Of a stretch of 64,000 bases of DNA, positions 53,016 to 62,123 are shown in pieces. The position numbers and the translations under genes were made by a program. Under the pieces are notes generated by a model that saw nothing but the letters and a program-made list of their open reading frames with translations, had not been told where the DNA came from and did not search any database. Positions within the stretch are counted from its first letter, which is position 1; the number at the start of each line of letters is the position of its first letter. Origin of the DNA: Frigoribacterium faeni (GTDB lineage: Bacteria; Actinomycetota; Actinomycetes; Actinomycetales; Microbacteriaceae); contig NZ_JAAOYW010000001.1 in NCBI RefSeq assembly GCF_011761235.1, forward strand, positions 868,781-932,780, in the 5' to 3' direction.

Positions 53016-54029
53016 CTACTGGTTCGAGAAGGCGGAGTCGAAGGAGGCGGCGGGCCGCGGCCAGAGCAGCGAGCGCACGTGCGCCAGCGCCTCGGGCGCA
53101 CCGTGCAGGCGGTCCATGCCGGCGTCCTCCCACTCGATCGAGATCGGGCCGTCGTAGCCGATCGAGTCGAGGGTGCGGAACGCGGACTCCCAGTCGACGT
53201 CGCCGTGGCCGGTCGAGACGAAGTCCCAGCCGCGCCGCGGGTCGCCCCAGGGCAGGTGCGAGCCGAGCACGCCGGCCCGGCCGCCGCCCGGGCGGATGCG
53301 CGTGTCCTTGCAGTCGACGTGGTAGATGCGGTCGGCGAAGTCGACGATGAAGCCGATCGTGTCGACGCCCTGCCAGAGCATGTGCGACGGGTCCCAGTTG
53401 AAGCCGAAGGAGGCGCGGTGCCCGATGGCCTCGACGGCCCGGACGCTCGTCCAGTGGTCGTAGGCGATCTCGGACGGGTGCACCTCGTGGGCGAAGCGCA
53501 CCCCCTCGCCGTCGAACACGTCGAGGATCGGGTCCCAGCGGCGGGCGAAGTCCTCGTAGCCGGCGTCGATGACGCTCTCGGGCACGGGCGGGAACATCGC
53601 CACGTAGGGCCAGATCGACGAGCCGGTGAACCCGACGACCGTGTCGACGCCCATGCGGCGGGCGACCCGGGCGGCCCGCTTCATGTCCTCCGCGGCGCGC
53701 CGACGGACGCCCTCGGGGTCGCCGTCGCCCCACGTGCTCGGCCGCACGATCGCCTGGTGCCGGAAGTCGATGGGGTCGTCGCAGACCGCCTGCCCGGTGA
53801 GGTGGTTCGAGATGGCCCAGACGCCGAGCCCGTGGCGGTCGAGCACGTCGAGGCGGCTGCGCAGGTACGCGTCGTCCTCGTCGGCCCGCTCGAGGTCGAG
53901 GTGGTCGCCCGACGCGGCGATCTCGAGGCCGTCGTAGCCCCACCCCGCGGCGAGCGCCGCGACCTCCTCGAACGGCAGGTCGGCCCACTGGCCGGTGAAC
54001 AGCGTGACGGGGTGCGAGCTCTCGCCCAT
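53016..54029 (-). CDS. Sugar phosphate isomerase/epimerase-like TIM-barrel protein (first)
   Basis: 337 residues. Xylose-isomerase-like TIM barrel (AP endonuclease 2 family) with the metal-ligand blocks expected: GWGYDGLEIAASGDH, HEVHPSEI, NWDPSHMLWQG, HVDCKDTRI and ISIEWEDAG. Family members isomerise, epimerise or eliminate at sugar carbons. ATG 54029 with GAGAGG eight bases upstream is chosen over a longer open frame. It lies 68 bases after the Gfo/Idh gene. With two Gfo/Idh oxidoreductases and a second TIM-barrel protein it fits an oxidation-elimination type glycoside pathway (inference). Confidence 0.87.
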   Translation of the reverse strand: MGESSHPVTLFTGQWADLPFEEVAALAAGWGYDGLEIAASGDHLDLERADEDDAYLRSRLDVLDRHGLGVWAISNHLTGQAVCDDPIDFRHQAIVRPSTWGDGDPEGVRRRAAEDMKRAARVARRMGVDTVVGFTGSSIWPYVAMFPPVPESVIDAGYEDFARRWDPILDVFDGEGVRFAHEVHPSEIAYDHWTSVRAVEAIGHRASFGFNWDPSHMLWQGVDTIGFIVDFADRIYHVDCKDTRIRPGGGRAGVLGSHLPWGDPRRGWDFVSTGHGDVDWESAFRTLDSIGYDGPISIEWEDAGMDRLHGAPEALAHVRSLLWPRPAASFDSAFSNQ

Positions 54030-54097
54030 GCGTGCCTCTCTCGTCGGCGGTGCGCCGGAGCCCGGCGCACCTCCATCCTGTCCCACGCGGCGGTCGC

Positions 54098-55273
54098 TCA
54101 CGTGGGCACGTCGACCCAGCGCCGCTCGGCGGCGGCGAGCAGGACACTCTCGGTGACGACGACGGCCCGGCGACCGTCGTCGAAGCGGGGCAGCCCCTCC
54201 GGCTCGCCGCCGCGCACGGCGTCGTGCACGTCGCGGACGAACGCGGTGAAGGCGTCGAGGTAGCCCATCGGGTGGCCGGCGGGCAGCGTCGACAGGCGGG
54301 CGGCGTCGGGGGCGAGCAGCGCGGCGTCCCGCGGCACGACCACCGAGCCGAGCCGACGCCCGACCCAGAGCCGGTCGGGCTCCTCCTGCGAGAACTCGAG
54401 GCTCTCGGCCGTGCCGGCGACGTCGACGAGGAGGCGGTTCTTGCGTCCCGGCGCCACCTGCGACACGAAGACGGTCCCGATCGCCCCCGCGGTCGTGCGG
54501 AAGACGACGCCCGCCTCGTCCTCGGTGTCGACGGCCCGGCCGCCGCGCACGTCGTGGACGCGGTCGAGGACGGCCGACACGCTCGCGATCCGGTCGCCGA
54601 GCACGAACTCGAGCAGGTCGACGAGGTGGCTGCCGATGTCGGCGAAGGCCCGCGAGGGCCCGCCCGCGGCCGAGTCGACGCGCCAGTCGACGTCGTCGAC
54701 CTCGAGCAGCCAGTCCTGCAGGTAGCTGCCGCGGACGCTGAGCACGCGGCCGGTGGCTCCCGAGGCCACCCTGGCCCGCGCCTCCCGCACCATCGGGTGG
54801 TACCGGTAGACGAAGGGCACCGCGGCGACCGTGCCCGCGGCGGCGGCCGCCCGGACGAGGGCGTCCGCCTCGACGGCCGAGACCGCGAGGGGCTTCTCGC
54901 AGACGACGTGCTTGCCCGCGGCCAGCGCGGCGAGGGCCAGCTCGGCGTGCACAGAGTTCGGGGCGCAGACGTGCACGACGTCGACGCCGGGGTCGTCGAG
55001 CAGGTCCTGCACGCTCTCGTGCGCGGTGGCGACGCCGAGGGCGTCCGCCGCGCGGGCGGCGCTGTCCGGGCCGGACGACGCCACCGCGACCACGTGGGCC
55101 CCCGCGGCCCGCGCGGCGGCGGTGTGCACGCGGCCCATGAAGCCGCCGCCCACGACGCCGACGCGGAGGGGCGCGACCCGGGCCGCGCCTCCCCCGGTCG
55201 TGGCCGAGGAGGCGCGCCTGCGGTCGGGCGCCACGGTCGCGGTCCCGGGCGGCGCCTCCCCCACGTCGGTCAC
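54098..55273 (-). CDS. Gfo/Idh/MocA-family oxidoreductase (first)
   Basis: 391 residues. Rossmann fold with VGVVGGGFMGRVH at about 38-50, the catalytic EKP in VVCEKPLAV, and the C-terminal Gfo/Idh/MocA alpha/beta domain. NAD(P)-dependent oxidation or reduction of a sugar or polyol. The first 35 residues before the fold are Ala/Thr/Arg-rich; GTG 55273 is the farthest start and a shorter product is possible. Located 33 bases after the permease gene in the operon. Confidence 0.9.
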   Translation of the reverse strand: MTDVGEAPPGTATVAPDRRRASSATTGGGAARVAPLRVGVVGGGFMGRVHTAAARAAGAHVVAVASSGPDSAARAADALGVATAHESVQDLLDDPGVDVVHVCAPNSVHAELALAALAAGKHVVCEKPLAVSAVEADALVRAAAAAGTVAAVPFVYRYHPMVREARARVASGATGRVLSVRGSYLQDWLLEVDDVDWRVDSAAGGPSRAFADIGSHLVDLLEFVLGDRIASVSAVLDRVHDVRGGRAVDTEDEAGVVFRTTAGAIGTVFVSQVAPGRKNRLLVDVAGTAESLEFSQEEPDRLWVGRRLGSVVVPRDAALLAPDAARLSTLPAGHPMGYLDAFTAFVRDVHDAVRGGEPEGLPRFDDGRRAVVVTESVLLAAAERRWVDVPT

Positions 55274-55306
55274 GGCGATCCCGTCACTGCACCCGGTCCG
55301 GCGTCG

Positions 55307-56146
55307 TCACTTGACGGCGCCGGAGGACAGGCCGGTGATGAGGTGCTTCTGCACGAGCATGAACCCGATCAGCACCGGCAGCGACACGACGACCGAGGCG
55401 GCCATCAGCTGGTTCCAGTAGACGTCCTGCTGCGACGCGTAGGCCCGGAGCCCGATCGACAGGGTGCGGGTGTCCTTGCTCGTGAGCACCGAGGCGAAGA
55501 GCACCTCGCCCCAGGCCGTGATGAACGCGTAGACCGCGACGGCGATGATGCCGGGCTTGGCCACGGGGATGATCACGCGGAACAGGGCGCCGAGGCGGCC
55601 GGTGCCGTCGATCATCGAGGCCTCCTCGAGCTCCTTCGGGATCGAGGCGAAGTAGCCCGTCAGCATCCAGATCGAGAACGGCAGGCTGAACGTCATGTAC
55701 GTGATGATCAGGCCCAGGTAGCTGCCCGTGAGCTGCACCCCGACCGTGCGCTGGATCTGCACGAAGATGAGGAACAGCGGCAGCAGGAACAGGATGCCGG
55801 GGAACATCTGGGTCGACAGCACGACCAGGCTGAAGCTGCGCTGCCCCCGGAACCGCAGGCGGGCCAGCGAGTACGCGGCCAGCACGGCCATCGCCACCGA
55901 CAGGATCGTCGCCGACACCGTCACGATCAGGCTGTTCTTGAAGTACGACGCCAGGGGCACGGTCTGCCAGATCTGCACGTACGGCTCGAGGGTGACGCGC
56001 GAGGGGATCCAGGTGAAGAGCCCCTGCACGTCGGCCAGCGGCTTGATCGACGTCGTGAGCACCACGTACAGCGGCACGATCACGACGAGCGACAGGAACG
56101 CCAGCCCGAAGAAGCGGAAGACCTTGAAGCCACGTGTCTCAATCAT
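55307..56146 (-). CDS. Carbohydrate ABC transporter permease (MalG type)
   Basis: 279 residues, six membrane segments. The cytoplasmic EAA loop that docks the ATPase reads [20 protein letters not shown] (about 184-203). CUT1-family inner permease; pairs with the MalF-type protein whose stop it overlaps by eight bases. No ATPase gene is in the operon, so it presumably uses a shared MsiK-like ATPase encoded elsewhere, as is common in actinobacteria. Confidence 0.95.
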   Translation of the reverse strand: MIETRGFKVFRFFGLAFLSLVVIVPLYVVLTTSIKPLADVQGLFTWIPSRVTLEPYVQIWQTVPLASYFKNSLIVTVSATILSVAMAVLAAYSLARLRFRGQRSFSLVVLSTQMFPGILFLLPLFLIFVQIQRTVGVQLTGSYLGLIITYMTFSLPFSIWMLTGYFASIPKELEEASMIDGTGRLGALFRVIIPVAKPGIIAVAVYAFITAWGEVLFASVLTSKDTRTLSIGLRAYASQQDVYWNQLMAASVVVSLPVLIGFMLVQKHLITGLSSGAVK

Positions 56147-57137
56147 CGTTCTGTTGCCCCTTCGGGAGGACCATGCGGATGTAGAACGCCGACGCGATCA
56201 GCAGCACGACCAGGAGCATCACGCTCATGGCGCCGCCGAGGCCGAAGTTCCAGTTGTTGAAGCTCTGCTGGTAGATCAACGGCGAGATGAGCGTCGCCTG
56301 CTCGGGCGACGCCGGGCCGAAGAGCACGTAGGGCACGTTGAACTGGTTGAAGATCCACAGGCTCATGATCAGCAGCAGCACCGCATTGGCCGGCTTGACC
56401 ATCGGCAGGGTGATCTGCGTGAACTGCTTCCAGAGGCTGGCGCCGTCGAGGCTCGCGGCCTCGTAGACGTCGCCCGGGATGTTCTGCAGCGCGGCCAGCA
56501 GCATGAGGAACGCGAACGGCCAGAACTGCCACGCCGTGACGATGACGATGGCCCAGAACGAGTTGCCGCCGAGGAGCCAGAACGGACGGTCCTGGAGGAT
56601 CCCCAGGTCGTCGACGAGGAACCGGTTGATGGCGCCGTCGCGCTGGTTGAACATGAAGGCCCAGGCGATCGTCCCGACGTAGGACGGCAGGGCGTACGGC
56701 ACGAGGAACAGGGTGCGCAGCAGGCCGCGTCCCTTGAACGAGCTCGTGAGCAGCACCGCGCCGAGCATGCCCATGCTCCAGGCGATGGCGACGACGATGA
56801 CGGTGAAGAGCAGGGTGCGGCCGAGGGCCCCGTAGAGCTGGCCGGCGATCGGCGAGCTCGGGTCGAGGGCCGTGACGAAGTTGCGCAGGCCCACGAAGGG
56901 CGCGTTGACCCAGTTGGCGATGCTGAGCTGGTTGAGCGTGATGAAGGCGATCCAGACGCCCAGCACCATCGGGACGATGTGGACGAGCAGCTCGGCCAGG
57001 GCCGCGGGCGCGACCAGGAAGTACGGCAGGAACGAGCGGTGCTTCTTGCGGGTCGCCGGCTCGAGCGGCGCCTGCTGGTGCGGGTCGGGCGCCGATTCCT
57101 TCTCGGCGGTGGCGGGGGGCAGAACGTTGACGGTCAT
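56139..57137 (-). CDS. Carbohydrate ABC transporter permease (MalF type)
   Basis: 332 residues, six membrane segments after a hydrophilic N-terminus of about 30 residues with several prolines. The EAA loop is VYEAASLDGASLWKQFTQIT. CUT1-family partner of the MalG-type protein. It lies 88 bases after the solute-binding protein gene; a long imperfect hairpin in between (57161-57210) may lower permease expression relative to the binding protein. Start ATG 57137 with GAGAGGA upstream. Confidence 0.95.
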   Translation of the reverse strand: MTVNVLPPATAEKESAPDPHQQAPLEPATRKKHRSFLPYFLVAPAALAELLVHIVPMVLGVWIAFITLNQLSIANWVNAPFVGLRNFVTALDPSSPIAGQLYGALGRTLLFTVIVVAIAWSMGMLGAVLLTSSFKGRGLLRTLFLVPYALPSYVGTIAWAFMFNQRDGAINRFLVDDLGILQDRPFWLLGGNSFWAIVIVTAWQFWPFAFLMLLAALQNIPGDVYEAASLDGASLWKQFTQITLPMVKPANAVLLLIMSLWIFNQFNVPYVLFGPASPEQATLISPLIYQQSFNNWNFGLGGAMSVMLLVVLLIASAFYIRMVLPKGQQNDD

Positions 57138-57160
57138 GACGGTCCTCTCGGGCGGGGCAG

Positions 57161-57210
57161 GGGGGCCCGCCCGGCCGACAGCAGTGGGGCTGTCGACCGG
57201 ACGGGTCCCC
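57161..57210 (-). terminator. Intra-operon hairpin after the binding-protein gene
   Basis: CCGGCCGACAG (57171-57181) and CTGTCGACCGG (57190-57200) pair with one mismatch; further pairing extends to 57161 and 57210. Probably partial termination or mRNA stabilisation. Confidence 0.6.
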
Positions 57211-57225
57211 GCACGGTGGGACGGG

Positions 57226-58554
57226 CTACTGACCCGAGCTCATCTGGCTGTTCGCGTCCTCGAGGGCCGACTTCACGTCGGCCTCGCTGACGGAGCCGCC
57301 CTGGGCTGCGGTGGCGAGGAGGTCCTTGATCGCGGTGCCGACCAGGGTCTCCATCTGTCCCTCGGAGGGGTAGAGGGGCATGGGCTGGGCGTGGTCCTCG
57401 AGGATCGTCTGCTTCAGCTTGATGACGTCGGTCTGGAACGCCGGGTCGTCGTAGGCGGCCGTGACCACCGGCAGCGAGCCGAACGACTCGTTGAGGTACT
57501 TCTGCTCGTCGTCGCTCGTGAGGTGCTTGACGAAGTCGATCGCCGCCTCCTTGTTGCCCGAGTTCTCGAACACGCTGACGTTGATGCCGGCGACGTGGCT
57601 CTGCGTGCCCTCGAGGCCGGTGGCGTCGGCGGTCTCCATCGGCACGGGCGCGGCGGCGTAGTCGGTGAAGTCGCGCGACTTGAGGTTGTCGCCGGGGGCC
57701 TGGTCGAAGAACATCGCGGCCTGGCCGTCGGCGAACGTGGCGGCCATGTCGGCGCCGTTGACGCTCTCGGCGTCGGAGGGCGAGACCACCTTGTCGACGG
57801 CCATCAGGTCGACCCACTCCTTGACGCCGGCGACCACGCCGTCGTTGCCGAAGTCGGGGTTCCCGTCGTCGTCGTAGAGCGAGCCGCCGTTCTGCAGGCC
57901 GCGGACGAAGGCCTGGTGGGCGTTGTTCGAGATGCTCGACCCGGCCATGGTGACGCCCCACTGGTCGATCTGGCCGTCGCCGTCGGTGTCGACGGTCAGC
58001 TTCTTCGCGTCCTCGACGAACTCGTCCCAGGTCGCCGGGGGCTCGGCGATGCCCGCCGCCTCGAACATCGCGGTGTTGTAGTACAGCGAGTACGACAGGC
58101 CGTAGATCGGCACGGAGGTCGGGGCCTGGCCCTCGGCGCCGCCCGTGGCGAAGCTCGACTGGACGAAGCGGTCCTGGCCGCCGATCTGCTCGAGGGCGTC
58201 GCCCTCCCACGGCACGAACGCGCCGCTGGACTGCAGCGACACCGCCCACGTGTTGCCGATGTTGAGCACGTCGGGGCCCTCGCCGCTCGAGACGGCGGTG
58301 AGGATGCGGTTGTAGAGGTCGGACCACGGGATGACCTCGAGGTCGACCTCGATGCCCGTCTCGTCGGTGTAGCGGTCGATCGACTCCTGCAGGATCTCTG
58401 CGTCGCGCTCGACGGTCGGTGCCTGGTTGCTGGCCCAGTAGGTGATGGTCTGGTCGTCGCCGCTGCCGCCGGAGGCGGAACAGGCGGTCATCGACCCGAC
58501 CGCGACGACGCCTGTGGCGAGGGCGGCGACCCAGCGGAACTTCTTCGTGTTCAT
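57226..58554 (-). CDS. Extracellular solute-binding lipoprotein (CUT1)
   Basis: 442 residues. Lipoprotein signal peptide with lipobox SMTAC (Cys25), then a type II periplasmic-binding fold ([26 protein letters not shown]-like [20 protein letters not shown] region). Binds the carbohydrate for the MalFG-type permeases. Start ATG 58554 preceded by AGGAGA. Two direct copies of GTCTCTTCTTCGAG lie just upstream of the binding site. The ligand is unknown. Confidence 0.93.
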   Translation of the reverse strand: MNTKKFRWVAALATGVVAVGSMTACSASGGSGDDQTITYWASNQAPTVERDAEILQESIDRYTDETGIEVDLEVIPWSDLYNRILTAVSSGEGPDVLNIGNTWAVSLQSSGAFVPWEGDALEQIGGQDRFVQSSFATGGAEGQAPTSVPIYGLSYSLYYNTAMFEAAGIAEPPATWDEFVEDAKKLTVDTDGDGQIDQWGVTMAGSSISNNAHQAFVRGLQNGGSLYDDDGNPDFGNDGVVAGVKEWVDLMAVDKVVSPSDAESVNGADMAATFADGQAAMFFDQAPGDNLKSRDFTDYAAAPVPMETADATGLEGTQSHVAGINVSVFENSGNKEAAIDFVKHLTSDDEQKYLNESFGSLPVVTAAYDDPAFQTDVIKLKQTILEDHAQPMPLYPSEGQMETLVGTAIKDLLATAAQGGSVSEADVKSALEDANSQMSSGQ

Positions 58555-58567
58555 GTCTTCTCCTGGT

Positions 58568-58597
58568 GTCTCTTCTTCGAGAGGTCTCTTCTTCGAG
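58568..58597. repeat. Two 14-base direct repeats in the leader of the binding-protein gene
   Basis: GTCTCTTCTTCGAG at 58568-58581 and 58584-58597, directly upstream (minus strand) of the AGGAG site. Farther upstream GTGCGGTG also repeats three times (58614-58655). Could be a regulatory site or slippage product. Confidence 0.5.
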
Positions 58598-58686
58598 CGG
58601 GGGAAGTGCTGTCGTGCGGTGCTGCTGTGGTGGTGCGGTGCTGCGGGTGGTGCGGTGGGCGGGACGGGGAGGGGCGCGGGGCCCCG

Positions 58687-58721
58687 CGGCGGGCCGGCTC
58701 GTCGTCGAGGCCGGCCCGCCG
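58687..58721 (-). terminator. Perfect 12-bp hairpin after the second Gfo/Idh gene
   Basis: CGGCGGGCCGGC (58687-58698) and GCCGGCCCGCCG (58710-58721), 11-base loop, five bases after the stop at 58727. It separates the first two operon genes from the transporter genes and may attenuate or stabilise the message. Confidence 0.7.
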
Positions 58722-58726
58722 ACGGA

Positions 58727-59881
58727 TCAGCGGAGGGTGGCGACCGACGGGTCCCAGTCCTCCGGCAGCTCGGGGGTCGCCTCGAGCGACGACTCGACCG
58801 CGACCGACTCGCCGCGCTCGGCGGACTCGGCCAGCGAGACCATGACGTCGAGCACGTGGAACGCCAGCTCGCCGGGGACCCGCTCGCGACGGCCCTCGCG
58901 GATCGCCTGGGCGAGCTCGGCCACGCCGGTGCCGCGGGTGAAGGTCGACCCCGAGGCGGGCACGACGGTCGGCTGCTCGCCGCCGGTGTGCACGACCGTG
59001 TCGCCCTCGAACTCGTTCGGGTCGGGGAACACGGCGGTGCCCTCGGTGCCCGCGATCTCGACGAAGCCGGCGCGGGCCAGCTTCGAGTCGAAGCTGAAGA
59101 CGGCCTGCGCGCTCGCGCCGCTCTCGAACTGGATCAGCGCGCTGATGTGCGTCGGCACCTCGACCGGGAACTCGGTGCCCGCCTTCGGGCCCGAGCCGAT
59201 GACGCGCGTCTCGCGGGCCTTCGAGGAGGTGGCGGTCACCTTCGCGACCGGGCCGAAGACCTGCACGAGGGTCGTGAGGTAGTACGGGCCCACGTCGAAC
59301 ATCGGCCCGGCGCCGTGGGCGAAGAGGAACTCGGGGCTCGGGTGCCACGACTCGGGCCCGGGCACCTGGAACAGGGCCAGGCCGGTGAGGGGCGTGCCGA
59401 CGTCGCCGCGGCGGACGACGCGGAGCCCCGTCTGGATGCCCGCTCCGAGGAACGTGTCGGGAGCGACGGCGACCCGGACCCCCGCCTCCTCCGCGGCCCG
59501 GAGCAGCCGGGCGCCGCTCTCGCGGTCGAGCGCGTAGGGCTTCTCGCCCCAGACGTGCTTGCCCGCCGCGACGGCCTGCAGCGCGACGTCGACGTGGGCG
59601 GCCGGGATGGTCAGGTTGACGACGATCTCGACGCCGTCGTGGGCGAGCAGCTCGGCGACCGACCCGCTGCCGGGCACGCCCCACTTCTCGGCCTGCGCGG
59701 CGGCGCGGGGCTCGTCGATGTCGGCGACGAACAGCACCTCGAGGTCGGGGAACTGCGTGAGGTTGCCGAGGTACTGGTCGCTGATCACGCCGGCGCCGAT
59801 GACGCCGACCCCGACCGGGCCGGTGCGGGCGTCGCGGGCGGCGACGGCGTCGGTGGTGACGCCGGTGGTGGTGTCGGTCAT
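58727..59881 (-). CDS. Gfo/Idh/MocA-family oxidoreductase (second)
   Basis: 384 residues. After a Thr/Ala-rich lead of about 22 residues the Rossmann motif [17 protein letters not shown] appears, with EKP in VWGEKPYAL and a C-terminal Gfo/Idh domain. Differs clearly from the paralogue at 54098, so the two probably catalyse different redox steps on the same carbon skeleton. ATG 59881 overlaps the stop of the TIM-barrel gene by four bases (ATGA). Confidence 0.92.
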   Translation of the reverse strand: MTDTTTGVTTDAVAARDARTGPVGVGVIGAGVISDQYLGNLTQFPDLEVLFVADIDEPRAAAQAEKWGVPGSGSVAELLAHDGVEIVVNLTIPAAHVDVALQAVAAGKHVWGEKPYALDRESGARLLRAAEEAGVRVAVAPDTFLGAGIQTGLRVVRRGDVGTPLTGLALFQVPGPESWHPSPEFLFAHGAGPMFDVGPYYLTTLVQVFGPVAKVTATSSKARETRVIGSGPKAGTEFPVEVPTHISALIQFESGASAQAVFSFDSKLARAGFVEIAGTEGTAVFPDPNEFEGDTVVHTGGEQPTVVPASGSTFTRGTGVAELAQAIREGRRERVPGELAFHVLDVMVSLAESAERGESVAVESSLEATPELPEDWDPSVATLR

Positions 59882-60615
59882 GCGCGGACTCCCTGGAGGT
59901 ACTCGAAGCTGTCGGCGAGGGCGGTGAAGACGTCGCCGCGCGTGTCGTCGAGCTCGACGACGGCGAGGGCCTGCGGCGCGGCACGGAGGATGTCGCGCAC
60001 CGGCATCACGCCCTTGCCGACGGCGACCTGCTCGGCGTCGTCCTTGCTCTTGGGGCCGTCCTTGACGTGCAGGAAGCGCACCTGGTCGCCCAGGCGGGCC
60101 AGCAGCTCGGCGGCGTCGACGCCGCCGACCTCGACCCAGTAGGTGTCGACCTCGAGCACGACGCCGGCCGGCAGGGCCGCGGCGAAGACCTCGAGGGCGG
60201 GGGTGCCGTCGATGACGGACTCGAGCTCGAACTCGTGGTTGTGGTAGCCGACGGTGAGCCCGTGCGCCGCGGCGGCGTCCGAGATGGCGACGAACTCGGC
60301 GGCGACGGCCTCGACGTCCTCGCGGGTGACCCAGCGGGTCTCGTCGACGTGCGGGTCGATGACGGTGCCGACGCCCAGGCGGACGGCCGCCTCGAAGATC
60401 GGCTCGAGGTCCTGGCCGACGAGCTTCGCGTGGGCGCTCGGCGCGGTGAGCCCCGCGGCGGCCAGCGCCTCGGCGTACTCGTCGACGCGCTCGACGAAGC
60501 CCCACGGCTCGACCTGCGTGTAGCCGATGTCGGCGAGCCGCTGGAGGGTGCCGGGCAGGTCGGCCGCGATGGCGTCCCTGACCGTGTAGAGCTGGACCGA
60601 GATCGGTGATGTCAC
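59878..60615 (-). CDS. Sugar phosphate isomerase/epimerase-like TIM-barrel protein (second)
   Basis: 245 residues, short single-barrel member. Begins ISVQLYTVRDAIAADLPGTL, typical of the IolE/hydroxypyruvate-isomerase-like group; metal ligands in YHNHEFEL, LEVDTYWVEVGG, HVKDGPKS and VVELDD. First gene of the catabolic operon, translationally coupled to the Gfo/Idh gene behind it. Start GTG 60615. Probably an isomerase, epimerase, dehydratase or 3-keto-sugar lyase. Confidence 0.88.
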   Translation of the reverse strand: MTSPISVQLYTVRDAIAADLPGTLQRLADIGYTQVEPWGFVERVDEYAEALAAAGLTAPSAHAKLVGQDLEPIFEAAVRLGVGTVIDPHVDETRWVTREDVEAVAAEFVAISDAAAAHGLTVGYHNHEFELESVIDGTPALEVFAAALPAGVVLEVDTYWVEVGGVDAAELLARLGDQVRFLHVKDGPKSKDDAEQVAVGKGVMPVRDILRAAPQALAVVELDDTRGDVFTALADSFEYLQGVRA

Positions 60616-60673
60616 CTGGGGGACTCCTCTTCGAGTGGGCGGACGCGGTGTCGCCGCCCCTCGCTCGGGGGTC

Positions 60674-60687
60674 GATCACCGCTGATC
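60674..60687. promoter_or_regulatory. Candidate operator of the ROK repressor
   Basis: GATCA-N4-TGATC at the predicted transcription start of the catabolic operon, 59 bases before its first start codon, in the spacer shared with the ROK gene. Confidence 0.45.
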
Positions 60688-60694
60688 GTGACCG

Positions 60695-60723
60695 ACCATA
60701 GGACCACTTCTGTCGGAGCGCAA
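60695..60723 (-). promoter_or_regulatory. Promoter of the eight-gene catabolic operon
   Basis: Minus strand TTGCGC (60718-60723), 17 bases, TATGGT (60695-60700). Transcription would start near 60688, leaving a leader of about 70 bases. Confidence 0.65.
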
Positions 60724-60789
60724 GCAAAAGTCGTCACAGATCGGCGCCCTTGTCTCGGACGTCGCCCCGGGCTGTGCTTTACTGCTCCC

Positions 60790-61980
60790 ATGTCCGACAC
60801 GACGCGGCCCTCCGCGCTCGGCGGCACGGGGGCCAGCGAGCTCTTCCAGCTGCTGCGCGACGGTCGCCCGCGCACCCGGGCCGAGCTCGCCGCGATGACG
60901 GGCCTCGCCCGCTCGACCGTCGGCCTGCGCCTGGACGCCCTCACCGGGCTCGGCCTCGTCGGCCCCTTCGCCGACGCCGTCTCGACCGGCGGTCGCCCGC
61001 CCTCCCGCGTCGCGCTCGTGCCCTCGGCCCGGGTCGTGCTCGGGGCCGACTTCGGGGCCGGGCACCTCAACCTCGTGCTCACCGACCTCGTGGGCGAGGC
61101 CCTGACCGGGCGCCGCTCGCTGCTCGACATCGCCGACGGCCCCGAGGCCGTGCTGACGACCATGGTCGCCGAGGCCGACGCCCTCCTCGCCGAGCTGGGC
61201 CGCACCCGCCGCGACCTCATCGGCGTCGGGATCGGGCTGCCGGGCCCGGTGCAGTTCAGCACCGGCCGGCCCGTCGCGCCGCCGATCATGCCCGGCTGGG
61301 ACGGCTTCGACGTGCCCGGCTGGGTGCGCGGCCACCTCGACGTCCCCGTGCTCGTCGACAACGACGTCAACATCATGGCCCTAGGCGAGCGCAGCTTCGC
61401 GTGGCCCGACGTCGACCACTTCCTCTTCGTCAAGGTGGCCACCGGCATCGGCTCCGGCATCATCTCGGGCGGTCGCCTGCAGCGCGGCGCGCAGGGCATC
61501 GCCGGCGACATCGGCCACGTGCAGGTGCCCCGCGGCGCGGGCATCCCCTGCCACTGCGGCAACGTCGGCTGCCTCGAGGCCGTCGCCTCGGGCCCGGCGA
61601 TCGCCGCCGCCCTGCGCCGCGAGGGGATCGACGTGCCCGGCGGCGCCGAGGTCGTCGACCTCGTCCGCGCCGGCGACATCGCGGCCATCCAGGCCGTGCG
61701 CCAGGCCGGCCGCGACATCGGCGAGGTGCTCACGGCCTGCGTCAACATGATCAACCCCTCGACGATCGCCATCGGCGGCTCGATGGCCCAGGCCGGCGAG
61801 CACCTCATCGCGGGCGTGCGCGAGGTCGTCTACTCGCGGTCGATGCCCCTCGCCACCGAGCACCTCAGCATCGTGCAGTCGCGCTCGGGCGAGAAGGCCG
61901 CCGTGATCGGGGCGAGCATGCTGGCGATCCACCACGCCCTCTCCCCCGCGGCCATCGACGAGCTCGCCGCCGCGGTCTGA
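60790..61980 (+). CDS. ROK-family transcriptional regulator
   Basis: 396 residues. N-terminal winged helix (residues 15-65: RTRAELAAMTGLARSTVGLRL core), then a ROK sugar-kinase-like domain with DFGAGHLNLVL, GVGIGLPGPV, DNDVNIMALGE, and the zinc motif CHCGNVGCLE. A ROK protein with this extra DNA-binding domain is a repressor (XylR/NagC-like), not a kinase. ATG 60790 lies exactly six bases after TTTACT (60778-60783), a leaderless start. Divergent from the catabolic operon, so the likely regulator of that operon; the inducer is presumably its sugar. Confidence 0.93.
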   Translation: MSDTTRPSALGGTGASELFQLLRDGRPRTRAELAAMTGLARSTVGLRLDALTGLGLVGPFADAVSTGGRPPSRVALVPSARVVLGADFGAGHLNLVLTDLVGEALTGRRSLLDIADGPEAVLTTMVAEADALLAELGRTRRDLIGVGIGLPGPVQFSTGRPVAPPIMPGWDGFDVPGWVRGHLDVPVLVDNDVNIMALGERSFAWPDVDHFLFVKVATGIGSGIISGGRLQRGAQGIAGDIGHVQVPRGAGIPCHCGNVGCLEAVASGPAIAAALRREGIDVPGGAEVVDLVRAGDIAAIQAVRQAGRDIGEVLTACVNMINPSTIAIGGSMAQAGEHLIAGVREVVYSRSMPLATEHLSIVQSRSGEKAAVIGASMLAIHHALSPAAIDELAAAV

Positions 61981-61994
61981 CCCGTCGTCGCCCG

Positions 61995-62060
61995 GCCCGG
62001 GTCCGGCCCCCGGCCCCGGCCCCGGCCCCGGCACCGACAGGCACCGGCACCGGCCCCTTC
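61995..62060. repeat. Tandem CCCCGG and GGCACC repeats after the ROK gene
   Basis: Five consecutive CCCCGG-type units (about 62008-62032) followed by three GGCACCG units. Within a 143-base spacer that also holds GAGGAGGCGC at 62074. Simple-sequence region; may act as a terminator. Confidence 0.5.
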
Positions 62061-62123
62061 ACCGAGCCGACACGAGGAGGCGCCCTGTCGCGACCAGCCC
62101 CGCTCACGAGGGACAATGGAGGC

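Noticed and set aside
55307-61980. Assignment of the catabolic operon to myo-inositol use
   Set aside because: IolE-like and Gfo/Idh proteins fit, but IolC, IolD, IolG-specific context and a major-facilitator inositol transporter are missing; the pattern of two oxidoreductases plus two barrels fits better elsewhere.
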